From Murimonas intestini (GTDB lineage Bacteria > Bacillota > Clostridia > Lachnospirales > Lachnospiraceae): a stretch of DNA of 64,000 bases. A program made the position numbers and the translations under genes. The stretch covers positions 124,001 through 188,000 of the forward strand of contig NZ_JANKBI010000007.1 of assembly GCF_024622195.1 (NCBI RefSeq). Direction: 5' to 3'. Positions 15,843 through 24,590 of this stretch are shown here, piece by piece (position 1 is the stretch's first letter; each line of letters opens with the position of its first letter). The notes under the pieces are model-generated. The model did no database searches, had not been told where the DNA came from, and saw only the letters and a program-made list of their open reading frames with translations.

Positions 15843-17309
15843 ATGTATCGCGTACTGATTGTAGACGATGAATTCCCTGCCCTGCGGTTTGTAAGCTCCA
15901 TAATTGAGCATTTTTCCCAGGCTTTCAAGGTTGTGGGGACGGTATCCAGCGGAGAACTGGCACTTAATTTTTTAAAAAAGCAGGCGGTAGATCTGCTGGT
16001 GACAGATATCAGTATGCACGGTATGAATGGCATTGAGCTTGCACAGACTGCACGTAAAATGCAGCCAAATATACATATTGTCATCATAAGCGGCTACGGT
16101 GAATTCGAGTACGCCCAGGGCGCAATCCAGGCCGGAGTAGACGAATATCTGCTCAAACCAATCAGCGTAACAAAAATGGCCGCCATACTGCAGTCTATCC
16201 AGGAAAAGCTCGAGACTGAAAACATGGATCTCTCAGCCTCCATTCTTCCGGCCCTTGCCTGCGGACAGCCCTGCAGCAAAGAGAATGTAGAGCGCCTCTA
16301 TGGCAGAAACAGCTATCGCTTTGCCTATATACGCTGGGGAAATCTGGATATGGCACTGCCTAAGTCGTTAAGAGCAACTTCTCTGATTCTGCCTGCTAAC
16401 GAAAATTTCTACGTGCTGCGTGGCCGGGATGACGATGAACGCATCCTGATTGCAGAAGACAGGGGCGTTGACGAATTCCTCTCTCAGCTGAGCGTATATA
16501 TGACTATGTATGGCAATCTTTCCACCTGGTCCGCCGTGTATACACCTGTTCTCCGTCCAATAGAAGAACTCACAAGTTTTATAACTCCTGCTATCAATAT
16601 GATCTATCAGAGGACGATTATAGGCAAACATCAGATCATGCAGTTCACCGGAGGGTCCACCCCAAAAATAATTAAACTGCCAGCCTCTGACCTTAAGCAG
16701 CTCACCTATTTTATATCTTTCGACAAAACACGTATGATCAAGGATTACTTCTCCTCACTGGCCCTCACCTGGGAACACGCAAATACACCACAGCGGCAGG
16801 TCTGGCATATGGGACATCAAATCATACACCAGATAGCTGCCGTATACCAGCCGGTCTGCAACCGTCTGGATGAAATTCTTCACGATTTCGACAATCTGAT
16901 CCACTGCACCAATTCCTATGAAGATCTGATGGATGGAACTTATTCAATCCTGTTTGAAGACGGCGGAGCGCGTGACAGAAAAATGTCAACACAAGAGCTT
17001 TACGATTATGCCATATCATACATCCGGGAAAACTATGTACAGCCTCTGAGCATGCAAAGTGTCTGCGATGAAATCGGCATTTCCCAGACCTACTTAAGCC
17101 GCCTCTTCCGCAAGTACAGCAACACTACTTTCAATGCATTTCTGACTAAATGCCGCATGGAGGCCGCCATGCAGCTGCTTTTAGAAAAACCTGACCTGCT
17201 CCTGCGGGACGTGGCCGCCTGTGTAGGCTATGAAGATTCTTCCTATTTTACCAAGGTCTTCCGCCAATATACAGGAAAAACACCGTCTCAATGGACAACA
17301 GGAGAGTAA
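15843..17309 (+). CDS. YesN-type response regulator with AraC DNA-binding domain (regulator 1)
   Basis: A 488-residue protein from the ATG at 15843, which has AAAAGGAG twelve bases upstream; the longer frame upstream has no ribosome site. It has a receiver domain at 1-120 (D8-D9, phospho-acceptor D55 in LLVTDISM, then Lys in EYLLKP), a middle region without clear motifs, and a C-terminal AraC helix-turn-helix pair (MQSVCDEIGISQTYLSRLF, then VAACVGYEDSSYFTKVFR). YesN-type regulators activate sugar transport and hydrolase operons. No kinase gene adjoins it. The closest candidate is the orphan YesM-type kinase at 32.9 kb, on the other side of the Dlt/ABC/GH3 block, whose promoter region shares its operator-like motif. 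Confidence 0.9.
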   Translation: MYRVLIVDDEFPALRFVSSIIEHFSQAFKVVGTVSSGELALNFLKKQAVDLLVTDISMHGMNGIELAQTARKMQPNIHIVIISGYGEFEYAQGAIQAGVDEYLLKPISVTKMAAILQSIQEKLETENMDLSASILPALACGQPCSKENVERLYGRNSYRFAYIRWGNLDMALPKSLRATSLILPANENFYVLRGRDDDERILIAEDRGVDEFLSQLSVYMTMYGNLSTWSAVYTPVLRPIEELTSFITPAINMIYQRTIIGKHQIMQFTGGSTPKIIKLPASDLKQLTYFISFDKTRMIKDYFSSLALTWEHANTPQRQVWHMGHQIIHQIAAVYQPVCNRLDEILHDFDNLIHCTNSYEDLMDGTYSILFEDGGARDRKMSTQELYDYAISYIRENYVQPLSMQSVCDEIGISQTYLSRLFRKYSNTTFNAFLTKCRMEAAMQLLLEKPDLLLRDVAACVGYEDSSYFTKVFRQYTGKTPSQWTTGE

Positions 17310-17333
17310 GAGCTGCAGTTTGGCCTTATACTG

Positions 17334-18857
17334 TTATTCATGCACTTCCATCATAGCCGTCAATGCGGCCCGGTCAAGCTTCAGACTGGCCGTATGCGGC
17401 ATTTCATCCAGATGGACAAAAACATCCGGCAGCATATATCTGGCCAAACGAGTCTTCAGACCCTGTTTCAGCTGCTGATCTCTTAATTCTCCGGTAAAAA
17501 AGCACCAGATTTTTCCGGTTGGCTTATGAAAGAGCACGCAGCCATCCCGCCAGCCAGGTATACGGCGAAGCGCCGCCTCCACCTCTCCCAGTTCCATTCG
17601 GTAGCCCATGTGCTTAATCTGTGTGTCACGCCTTCCTGTGACCACCAGCTGGCCATCCTTCCTGAAATAACCAAGATCTCCTGCCCTGAAAAAGCGTTCA
17701 TGCCATCCCCTGTCCATTGGGTCATCGATCCACGCCTCCTGTGTCCGTCCTGCATCCCGGTGATAGCCTGCAGCAATCCAGGGGCTTGAAACCAGCATCT
17801 CTCCGGGCACTCCATTATCAACCTCATTTCCCTTTTCATCCACAAACAAAATATGTACCTGTGAAAAGGGCCTGCCCACTGCCAAAGGCTCTCCCTGCCT
17901 TGGCTCTCCTTCTACTTTGCCAACCGCCACAGAAAACATCTCTGTAGAGCCATAAAAATGCCACCAATCCGCACCTGAAGCAGCCTGCATCCACACCTTG
18001 AGCGGCTCCCACGGCATGGATTCGCCCGACATGATGCCATAGCGCAATTCCGGCAGACAGTTCTTATCCAGAACACCCGCATTTGCTACCCCCACAAAAC
18101 TGGATGGAGTCATTGTCAGTTCCGTTACATGGTGGCTGTTCAGGCATTCGATGAACTTTTTCGGAAAAGTCAGCACGCCTGAGGGCAGCAGATAAACGGT
18201 AGCTCCCAGGGCGATCGGCGGAAAAATGTCAATGATAGAATTTGCATAGAAAAATGGAGACTGATTGCCAAATACCACATTCTCATCCAGGCCATAGACC
18301 TCAATTGTTGCCTCTGTCCAGTGCAGATAGCTGAAATGTGTCTGGACAGAACCTTTGGGCACTCCCGTAGAACCGCTTGTATACAGTATGGACATGGCAT
18401 CATAGACACTGGTACTTTTACGTATCTGTTTCAGCAGCTCATGGTCTGTTTCCGTCCGGACTGCATTGTCATAGCTCAGTACAGGAATTTCCACCTGTCC
18501 CAGCGCCTCCAGAGCCTTCTCCCCCTTTTCATCTGCCAGGATCATCTTAGGCTCCAGAAGGCCCAGCAGCTGGGCCAGGCGTTTTGGCGGCATGCTGATG
18601 TCCAGAGGCGCATAGGCGCCTCCTGCACAGAGCACCCCATACATGGCCGGAATATTGTTTATACTGCGGCTGTCCATTAAAAGCGCCACAGGAGAACACG
18701 GAAGCACTGACAGTGCAAGGGCTGTCCCTATCCGCCCGGCCTTATCTTCCAGCTCTGCGAATGTCATAGACTCCTGGTCGTCATAAAAAGCCACCCGGTC
18801 CGGCACACGCTTTACCGTTAATTCCAAATATTCTAACATATTAGATAACATATTCAT
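17334..18857 (-). CDS. AMP-forming acid-activating enzyme, second of the Dlt-like cassette (A2)
   Basis: About 507 residues of the ANL (adenylate-forming) family: ATP loop YTSGSTGVPKG at ~160, FYGSTE at ~320, RAGDLGYFR and GRRDTQIKHMGYRMELGEVE near 400, and a C-terminal catalytic Lys493 in SLKLDR. Such enzymes adenylate an acid and load it on a carrier protein. In the substrate pocket the position held by Asp in DltA and amino-acid adenylation domains is Ala205 (FFYANS). That Asp normally grips the substrate amino group, so this enzyme probably activates an acid without an alpha-amino group (inference). The ATG overlaps the stop of the SGNH gene (TGATG). It converges with regulator 1, with only 24 bp between them and no clear terminator. 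Confidence 0.85.
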   Translation of the reverse strand: MNMLSNMLEYLELTVKRVPDRVAFYDDQESMTFAELEDKAGRIGTALALSVLPCSPVALLMDSRSINNIPAMYGVLCAGGAYAPLDISMPPKRLAQLLGLLEPKMILADEKGEKALEALGQVEIPVLSYDNAVRTETDHELLKQIRKSTSVYDAMSILYTSGSTGVPKGSVQTHFSYLHWTEATIEVYGLDENVVFGNQSPFFYANSIIDIFPPIALGATVYLLPSGVLTFPKKFIECLNSHHVTELTMTPSSFVGVANAGVLDKNCLPELRYGIMSGESMPWEPLKVWMQAASGADWWHFYGSTEMFSVAVGKVEGEPRQGEPLAVGRPFSQVHILFVDEKGNEVDNGVPGEMLVSSPWIAAGYHRDAGRTQEAWIDDPMDRGWHERFFRAGDLGYFRKDGQLVVTGRRDTQIKHMGYRMELGEVEAALRRIPGWRDGCVLFHKPTGKIWCFFTGELRDQQLKQGLKTRLARYMLPDVFVHLDEMPHTASLKLDRAALTAMMEVHE

Positions 18858-19921
18858 CACATTCCTTTCATCCCTGATGATTTAAAATCAGGATACTTGT
18901 CGTACCAGTCTTTTGCACAGTTTTCATAGGATACATAGGCTGCATCACCGCGCCTGTCAGGCAGATCGTACCGTTCTTTCAGATCCTCCCCCAGTTTTCG
19001 TGAAAAAGTCATGCTGCCCTTTACGTTCAGATGCTGCCAGTCGGCAAAATCGGAAGAAAACCTCAGACCAAAACGCTCATCCAGAGTGTTATAATTAATC
19101 CCGCCAATCCCATATTCATCGGCAATGCTCCACAGTGCATTATAATACATATGGTCAACCGCATAATCAGGGTTCGGTATGCCAATCAGCATCAGCTCAA
19201 TTTCCTCGTCCCGGCACATTTCAAAAATTTTCCGGGCGTATTCTTCTTCCCTGTCGTTCATGTTCCGCCGGACACTGTTTAAAACCAGAGAAGGACGCTG
19301 ATGATGCTCAATCTCGTCCATCTCAATGTACCCTTTCCAGTCCACGCCGCGCCCGCCGTTATCCGGGGGAAATACAAAATCATTCAACTTTACCCGCTCA
19401 TAATTGCTGTGTACCTCAGGAAGCCCCAGGATATAACCCATTGCCGCATCTTTTTCTACACAGGCCATAATGGCTCCCATACGGTTTTCCAGACCCCGGA
19501 TACCGTAGGTAGAAAGGATCGTCCTCCCCCTCTTAGTATAATCCCTTTCATAGATAGAAGGTTTTGCATCCAGCAGGATCACTCTGGGATGCTGGGTCTT
19601 TAAAACCTCTTTGATGGTATAGTAGCTGACCCAGAAGGGCTGTTCCGCGCTGCAGAGATTGTAGGAAGCAATGCCAAATTCCGACCACAGCACATTTGTA
19701 TTGATCCCTGCATAAGTAAGGCTGGTCCCCACCGCCAGCACATCCACGCTGTCCTCAGGCTGGCGGTACATGTTAATCATACTGCATATTCCAAAATCAC
19801 TCTTCGGTGTCAGCACATAAGTAGCATAGCTCAGCATCAGGGCCGCTATCACCGCAAACCCTGCCAGCCGCAGCCAGAAAAAAACCAATACTCTGCGCCG
19901 GCTTTCTGTTTTTTCCTCCAT
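18857..19921 (-). CDS. Membrane-anchored SGNH-hydrolase-like protein (DltD-like role)
   Basis: A 354-residue protein from the ATG at 19919-19921, placed four bases after GGGAGAAGG; longer starts (TTG or an earlier ATG) lack a ribosome site. One N-terminal membrane segment (11-35) is followed by an extracellular SGNH fold: Ser67 in VGTSLTY, and Asp294/His297 in DWQHLN, the expected catalytic pair. DltD of the D-alanylation system has the same topology (one anchor, SGNH domain outside) and handles the acyl transfer to lipoteichoic acid. Sequence similarity to classical DltD seems low, so only the role is suggested. It lies between the MBOAT gene (56 bp gap) and the A2 gene (TGATG overlap). Confidence 0.8.
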   Translation of the reverse strand: MEEKTESRRRVLVFFWLRLAGFAVIAALMLSYATYVLTPKSDFGICSMINMYRQPEDSVDVLAVGTSLTYAGINTNVLWSEFGIASYNLCSAEQPFWVSYYTIKEVLKTQHPRVILLDAKPSIYERDYTKRGRTILSTYGIRGLENRMGAIMACVEKDAAMGYILGLPEVHSNYERVKLNDFVFPPDNGGRGVDWKGYIEMDEIEHHQRPSLVLNSVRRNMNDREEEYARKIFEMCRDEEIELMLIGIPNPDYAVDHMYYNALWSIADEYGIGGINYNTLDERFGLRFSSDFADWQHLNVKGSMTFSRKLGEDLKERYDLPDRRGDAAYVSYENCAKDWYDKYPDFKSSGMKGM

Positions 19922-19977
19922 AATGCCTTCTCCCTTCATTATGAAACTTTCTTGCCTCAATTATGATGCTGTCTCTC

Positions 19978-21546
19978 TCAAAACTGTGTATACATAAAGG
20001 CCGTGCTGTCATATCCCACACCATACATGCCAAATATGAGTATTGCCATCAAAAGCAAAAGAAGCACCGGCCAGCGCACCCAGATATGCGCCTTAGCGAG
20101 CCTGCCGCACAGGTCAATCCCCCGTTCACATAAGATATCCGTCAACAGTAATACAGCCATGGCAATACCGGCGATCACCCATTCCCGCACTGACATAATT
20201 GCCGTCATCTGTTCTGCAAAATGGGAGAAATCCCAGTTAACAAAGCTCTGCTTTAACAGAGACAGCCCTTGCCGGGGGCTGGACGTGAACGCAAAAAACT
20301 GCGCTGCCAGCACCAGCACCCAGGTACGAGCCATGCAAAACGCTTTTACGCCTGCTTTTTCTCCCTGGAGGTGAAAAGCACTGTTCATTTTTTTCCAAAG
20401 AGGCTGAAGCAGGATTGACGCAGCCATTACCAGGCCGAAATATGCCCCATAAACCAAAGCGTTCCAGTTGGCGCTGTGCCACATTCCAATCAGCACAAAT
20501 ATCAGAAGCGTTGCCAAAGCTGTAGGGATCACACGTCCGGTTTTCTTTCCAAATACCTTAGACGCCCTGCGTCCCAGGGCAATCCCGGCATGGGAGGTAG
20601 TCAGTGGATACATCAGATATGAACGGAACCATGCCCCCAATGTAATATGCCAGCGGCGCCAGTACTCTGCCACACTCTTTGAAAAAAACGGACGCCTGAA
20701 ATTTTCAGGAAGCTCTATACCCAGCATTCTCGATATGCCGCGCGCTACATCCATGCCTCCGGAAAAGTCAGCATATAAGCGCAGCATGTAGAGAACTACG
20801 CCGCCCAAAACCATCCATCCCGGCATGGAACCTGTCTCTCCCAGAAGGGCTGCAGTGGTGGGGGCAAGCCGGTCTGCGATAACCATCTTCTTGAAATATC
20901 CCCACAGCATCAGCTGAAACCCTGATACGAACTGTACCGGTTCCAGCCGGTGTCCCGTCAGCAGCTGTTCCCCCAGCTCCTTCCAGGTGGAGATAGGTCC
21001 CTGGGCCAGTTGGGGGAAATAGCCCACGAACAGCCAGGCCTTCAGAGGATTCCGCTGAGCCTGGGCTTTTCCCCGGTAGATATCAATCAGCCAGCCGGCT
21101 GACTGGAATGTAAAATAGCTCAGCCCCAGCGGCACTGCCAGCTCCCACACGGGGATCATCTGTTTCCCCTTCGTCAGCCCGTTCATCCAGGCTGCCACGG
21201 CCGGTTCATACTTTATGAATACCATGGCGCCGATATCGATTATGAGAACGAATGCCAACAGCAATTTCTGCCGGGTTACACAGGCAGAAGCACGCTCCCC
21301 GGAGCCTTCATCACCACCCTTGCGCAGCTGCTTTTCACGCTGCTTCAGGGCAGACAGCGCAAGTCCGCCCAGCCAGGCGCAAAGCGCAATCACCGTCATA
21401 TGCGCAGCACCTGCCCAGCCGGACATTGAAACAAAAACAGCGCTGCCTGCCAGCAGCGCCAGCCAGCGTAATTTTAACGGCAGCACATAATAGACTATCA
21501 ATACCGCCATTATGAAAACCAGGAATTCAAATGACAGAATATTCAT
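19978..21546 (-). CDS. MBOAT-family membrane O-acyltransferase (DltB/AlgI-like)
   Basis: A 522-residue polytopic protein with about 11-12 hydrophobic segments. MBOAT landmarks are YWRRWHITLGAWFRSY (His300) and LIGMWHSANWNALVYGAYFG (His357, the conserved catalytic position). DltB and AlgI of this family pass an acyl group from a cytosolic carrier to an outside glycan. The start is the ATG at 21544-21546, six bases after GGGAGG; the open frame itself begins with a TTG. The 5' end overlaps the A1 gene by 20 bp. An unusual charged cytosolic loop (~65-95) is rich in Arg, Lys and Glu. With the carrier protein and adenylating enzymes this makes a full extracellular acylation pathway. Confidence 0.9.
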   Translation of the reverse strand: MNILSFEFLVFIMAVLIVYYVLPLKLRWLALLAGSAVFVSMSGWAGAAHMTVIALCAWLGGLALSALKQREKQLRKGGDEGSGERASACVTRQKLLLAFVLIIDIGAMVFIKYEPAVAAWMNGLTKGKQMIPVWELAVPLGLSYFTFQSAGWLIDIYRGKAQAQRNPLKAWLFVGYFPQLAQGPISTWKELGEQLLTGHRLEPVQFVSGFQLMLWGYFKKMVIADRLAPTTAALLGETGSMPGWMVLGGVVLYMLRLYADFSGGMDVARGISRMLGIELPENFRRPFFSKSVAEYWRRWHITLGAWFRSYLMYPLTTSHAGIALGRRASKVFGKKTGRVIPTALATLLIFVLIGMWHSANWNALVYGAYFGLVMAASILLQPLWKKMNSAFHLQGEKAGVKAFCMARTWVLVLAAQFFAFTSSPRQGLSLLKQSFVNWDFSHFAEQMTAIMSVREWVIAGIAMAVLLLTDILCERGIDLCGRLAKAHIWVRWPVLLLLLMAILIFGMYGVGYDSTAFMYTQF

Positions 21547-23011
21547 CTTCAACCTCCCGTCTGACCTGCAGGCGGTCTATTTTTCCGCTTCCTGTTCTGG
21601 GCAGGAATTCCCGCCTATGCCATTCATCCGGAATCATATACTTTGGCAGAATCTTTTTTATCTCCAGCCTTACTGTTTTTTCATCTGCACTGCCTGTATA
21701 GACTCCTACAATCCGTTCCCGTGATGCATCGTAATAGCAGCAGCCCAGCAAAACACCGGATAAGGAATTCAGCGCACACTCTACCTCGCCCAGCTCAATA
21801 CGGTATCCGCTTCGTTTGATCTGCATATCACGCCGCCCAAGAAACATTAACTCTCCTCTTTCGTTTAATTCCCCCATATCGCCGGTCCTGTAGATTATCT
21901 CCGGAATCTGTGGCCGGAGCGGATTCTGCACAAAAGCCTCCGCCGTCTTTTCCGGTGCATTATAATAACCGGGAGACAAGCATGTTCCTCCAACACAGAT
22001 TTCTCCGTCGATCAAAAGTATCCTGGTGTTGGCGCACGGGCGGCCCACAGGCAGATTATCTGTATCTGCAAAATCCCGGTCTACCCTGTACCAGGTACAC
22101 ACATCCGTAATTTCCGTAGGCCCGTACATATTCACATAATCCGCCTCAGGAAGAACCTTTTTCCACATATTCAGCGTGCGGCAGGGCATAACTTCACCAC
22201 AGAAGAACACCCGGCAAAGCTGCGGCAGACATCCCGGCGTAAGCACACCGGAATTGGCAAGTGCAGTCAGAGCTGACGGAACCCAAAACACCGTATCGAT
22301 TTTCTCCTGTTCCAGTGTTTTGATAAGCTTCTTAGGAAATAAAAAATCAACCCTGGGAGTCAGGTAAAGACTGCCCTTCATCCGCATAGTGGCATATATA
22401 TCCAGTACCGAATTATCAAAGTAAAACGGAGCCTGACTGGCAAACCGGCAGCCAGAAGGCAGGCACAAAGCCTCACAGGCCCATTCTATGTAGTCAATCA
22501 CACTGCGGTGGGTGATGGCCACACCCTTTGGAACACCTGTGGAGCCACTTGTAAACAACACATACAGCAGATCATTGTCAATATGCTCCTCAGACCTCTT
22601 AACAAGTACAGGCATATCAATCTGATGAGGAATATCATCTGTCACACAGACGGTGTTTTCCGGCATAAGCCTGAGTCCAGTTTCTTTAAAACGGCCGCCG
22701 CACAGTACCATGCCAGGCTGAAGAACAGAAACGATCATCTGCATTCTCGCTTCAGGAATAGATGAGTCCACAGGCGTATAGAAACAGTTTGCATATACAG
22801 CGCCCAGCATAGCCGCAATGCACAGAGGACTTTTTTCCATCAGAATAAGAACAGGTGACTGTGCCGGAAGGCGCCCGGCGATAAACGAACCTATCTCCCG
22901 CGCCCTCTTCTGAAATTCCCCCCAGGTTATCCCCATATCCGGCTGGTCAAAAGCTGCTGACTGCGGCGCCTCTTTAGCAGCTGCATCCAGCCAATCCAAT
23001 ACATTTCTCAT
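21527..23011 (-). CDS. DltA-like amino-acid-activating enzyme, first of the Dlt-like cassette (A1)
   Basis: A 494-residue ANL enzyme with FTSGSTGVPKG at ~153, FCGEVMP, NMYGPTEITD, RTGDMGEL, GRRDMQIKRSGYRIELGEVE and the C-terminal Lys477 in GSGKIDR. The pocket has FYFDNSVLDIY with Asp199, as in DltA and amino-acid adenylation domains, where this residue binds the amino group. It therefore probably loads an amino acid, D-alanine by analogy, on the neighbouring carrier protein. ACP stop and A1 start overlap as TAATG, so they are coupled. It is only distantly like the A2 enzyme further down the same operon, so this is not a recent duplication. Confidence 0.87.
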   Translation of the reverse strand: MRNVLDWLDAAAKEAPQSAAFDQPDMGITWGEFQKRAREIGSFIAGRLPAQSPVLILMEKSPLCIAAMLGAVYANCFYTPVDSSIPEARMQMIVSVLQPGMVLCGGRFKETGLRLMPENTVCVTDDIPHQIDMPVLVKRSEEHIDNDLLYVLFTSGSTGVPKGVAITHRSVIDYIEWACEALCLPSGCRFASQAPFYFDNSVLDIYATMRMKGSLYLTPRVDFLFPKKLIKTLEQEKIDTVFWVPSALTALANSGVLTPGCLPQLCRVFFCGEVMPCRTLNMWKKVLPEADYVNMYGPTEITDVCTWYRVDRDFADTDNLPVGRPCANTRILLIDGEICVGGTCLSPGYYNAPEKTAEAFVQNPLRPQIPEIIYRTGDMGELNERGELMFLGRRDMQIKRSGYRIELGEVECALNSLSGVLLGCCYYDASRERIVGVYTGSADEKTVRLEIKKILPKYMIPDEWHRREFLPRTGSGKIDRLQVRREVEDEYSVI

Positions 23012-23250
23012 TATCTCTCCATATGACAGCTGTGAATCAGTTCCAGCATAGCATCCACACTGTTAAAGTTCTCCGGCTCTATATCTCCGGTGGTAATATG
23101 TACGTCAAAGGTTTCATCAAGCGCGGCTATAATCTGCGTCAAATCAATTGAATCAATTATCCCGCCGCTTACCAGCTCTGTCTCGTCCTCAAAATCCACA
23201 TCCTCCCGGATTTCGGACAATACTTCCAGCAATTCTTTCCTTTCATCCAT
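23011..23250 (-). CDS. Acyl carrier protein of the Dlt-like cassette (DltC-like)
   Basis: A 79-residue acidic protein with the carrier signature GGIIDSIDLTQI; Ser34 is the expected phosphopantetheine site. Length and Asp-Ser context fit DltC and discrete peptidyl carriers. The start is the ATG at 23248-23250, after GGGAGG; a GTG five codons earlier lies inside the ribosome site. It is first in the cassette and coupled to A1 (TAATG). It would carry the activated group made by A1, and perhaps also that of A2, to the MBOAT protein. No dedicated phosphopantetheinyl transferase is in the window, so a general one must act. Confidence 0.88.
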   Translation of the reverse strand: MDERKELLEVLSEIREDVDFEDETELVSGGIIDSIDLTQIIAALDETFDVHITTGDIEPENFNSVDAMLELIHSCHMER

Positions 23251-23303
23251 ATGGCTTCCTCCCACTATCTAACAAATTTTTTTAAATTTCCCGGTAGCCA
23301 GAA

Positions 23304-23333
23304 ACCCCGCAGCTTGCTAGCCTGCTGCGGGGT
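23304..23333 (-). terminator. Hairpin between ABC ATPase and Dlt-like cassette
   Basis: A perfect 10-bp GC-rich stem, ACCCCGCAGC (23304-23313) and GCTGCGGGGT (23324-23333), has a 10-nt loop. Only a short T-run (TTTCT) follows on the minus strand, so termination may be partial. The 53 bp left before the carrier gene leave little room for a new promoter, suggesting controlled read-through into the cassette. Confidence 0.6.
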
Positions 23334-23389
23334 ATCTGATCTGCGCGCTGCTCGGGTCCGTGCTAAACGCGCGCCGCGGGTATATTTAT

Positions 23390-24499
23390 TTATTTATTAA
23401 TACGTTCCTGTGTCTTAGGATTGAACAGGTGCAGCTTTGCCATATTTGGCACGAGCAGCAGTTCCTTTTCCTTGGGAGCATTCTCTCCCGTATACTTAAA
23501 CACGATCACCTTTTCGCCCACATGTACATAAATCAGATAGGCATCACCCAGCGGTTCAATGGAATCCACATGGGCCGGTATGGCATTTGCGCCATCCTTT
23601 GCCAGTTCAAAATCTGAAGGGCGGATGCCCAAATCGATTTTCTTTCCTTTATATGGCGCCAGGCATTCTTTAAAGCACTCTGGGATCTTCAGCCGGAATG
23701 CGCCCCCATCCAGTATCCCTTCATTGACATCGCATGGAAAAATATTGATCTGGGGTGTTCCCAAAAAGCCTGCGACAAACTCATTGACAGGATGATCGTA
23801 CAGTTCGTTGGGCGTACCCTGCTGCATGATATGGCCGTCCTTCATCAGCACGATGTGATCCGCCATAGTCATAGCCTCAGTCTGGTCGTGAGTTACATAG
23901 ATAGTTGTGATACCCAGCTGCTCCTGAATCTTTTTAAGTTCATAACGCACCTGGTCCCGCAGCTTCGCGTCCAGATTGCCTAAAGGCTCATCCAGCAGGA
24001 AAACCTGGGGATCACGCACCAGAGCGCGTCCCAGCGCCACCCTCTGGCGCTGTCCTCCTGATAACTCTGCCGGACGGCGGTCCAGCAGGTTTTCAATGGA
24101 GAGCATCTTTGCCATGTAATCAACACGTTTATCAATCTCCTCCTTAGCCGCTTTCTTTGTTTTAAGGGCAAAGGACATGTTCCCCCGCACGGTCATATTT
24201 GGATAAAGCGCATACTCCTGAAATACCATAGCAATATTGCGCTCCTGAGGCGGAACAAAAGTCTTATCTTTTTTCTTGCCGTTGACAGAAGTCATTACTT
24301 CATCACCAAAGCGTATCTCGCCGTTGGCCGGATGTAAAAGGCCTGCTATGCAGTGCATGGCTGTAGATTTACCGCAGCCGGAGGGGCCAAGAAATACACA
24401 AAATTCACCATCCTTTATGTCCAGGTTCAACCTGTCCAACACATAGGATTTTCCTTTATTGTAGGATACACTCATATCCTTAATCGTAATGGAAGCCAT
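23390..24499 (-). CDS. Sugar ABC importer ATPase (MsmX/UgpC type)
   Basis: A 369-residue CUT1-type ATPase: Walker A GPSGCGKST at 38-46, signature LSGGQRQRVALGRAL at ~135, Walker B VFLLDEP, switch His in YVTHDQTEAM, and a C-terminal regulatory OB-like domain (~240-369, with the LGIRPSDF motif). CUT1 ATPases power oligosaccharide importers and one ATPase often serves several systems in Firmicutes. It lies 91 bp after the GH3 copy c gene, and the two permeases and the binding protein are upstream in the same direction, so it completes this importer. It could also serve the LplBC-type importer at 52-56 kb, which lacks an ATPase. Confidence 0.92.
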   Translation of the reverse strand: MASITIKDMSVSYNKGKSYVLDRLNLDIKDGEFCVFLGPSGCGKSTAMHCIAGLLHPANGEIRFGDEVMTSVNGKKKDKTFVPPQERNIAMVFQEYALYPNMTVRGNMSFALKTKKAAKEEIDKRVDYMAKMLSIENLLDRRPAELSGGQRQRVALGRALVRDPQVFLLDEPLGNLDAKLRDQVRYELKKIQEQLGITTIYVTHDQTEAMTMADHIVLMKDGHIMQQGTPNELYDHPVNEFVAGFLGTPQINIFPCDVNEGILDGGAFRLKIPECFKECLAPYKGKKIDLGIRPSDFELAKDGANAIPAHVDSIEPLGDAYLIYVHVGEKVIVFKYTGENAPKEKELLLVPNMAKLHLFNPKTQERINK

Positions 24500-24533
24500 A
24501 TGGTCACCTTTCCTCTCTTATTGAGTTTTTCTG

Positions 24534-24579
24534 GCTGCCCTCCACAGAACTGCGTTTTTGCAGAACTGTGAATGGCAGC
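24534..24579 (-). other. Nested hairpin between GH3 copy c and ABC ATPase
   Basis: Three stacked stems occur: GCTGCC/GGCAGC (24534-24539, 24574-24579), CACAG/CTGTG (24543-24547, 24566-24570) and CTGC/GCAG (24550-24553, 24560-24563). A-rich sequence, not T-rich, follows on the minus strand, so it is not an ordinary terminator. A role in RNA processing or stability between secreted-enzyme and ATPase genes is likely. Confidence 0.55.
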
Positions 24580-24590
24580 GATTCCTGCGG

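Noticed and set aside
17334..23250. Ordinary dltXABCD operon
   Set aside because: Gene order differs, there are two adenylating enzymes with different pockets, and the SGNH protein is not clearly DltD.
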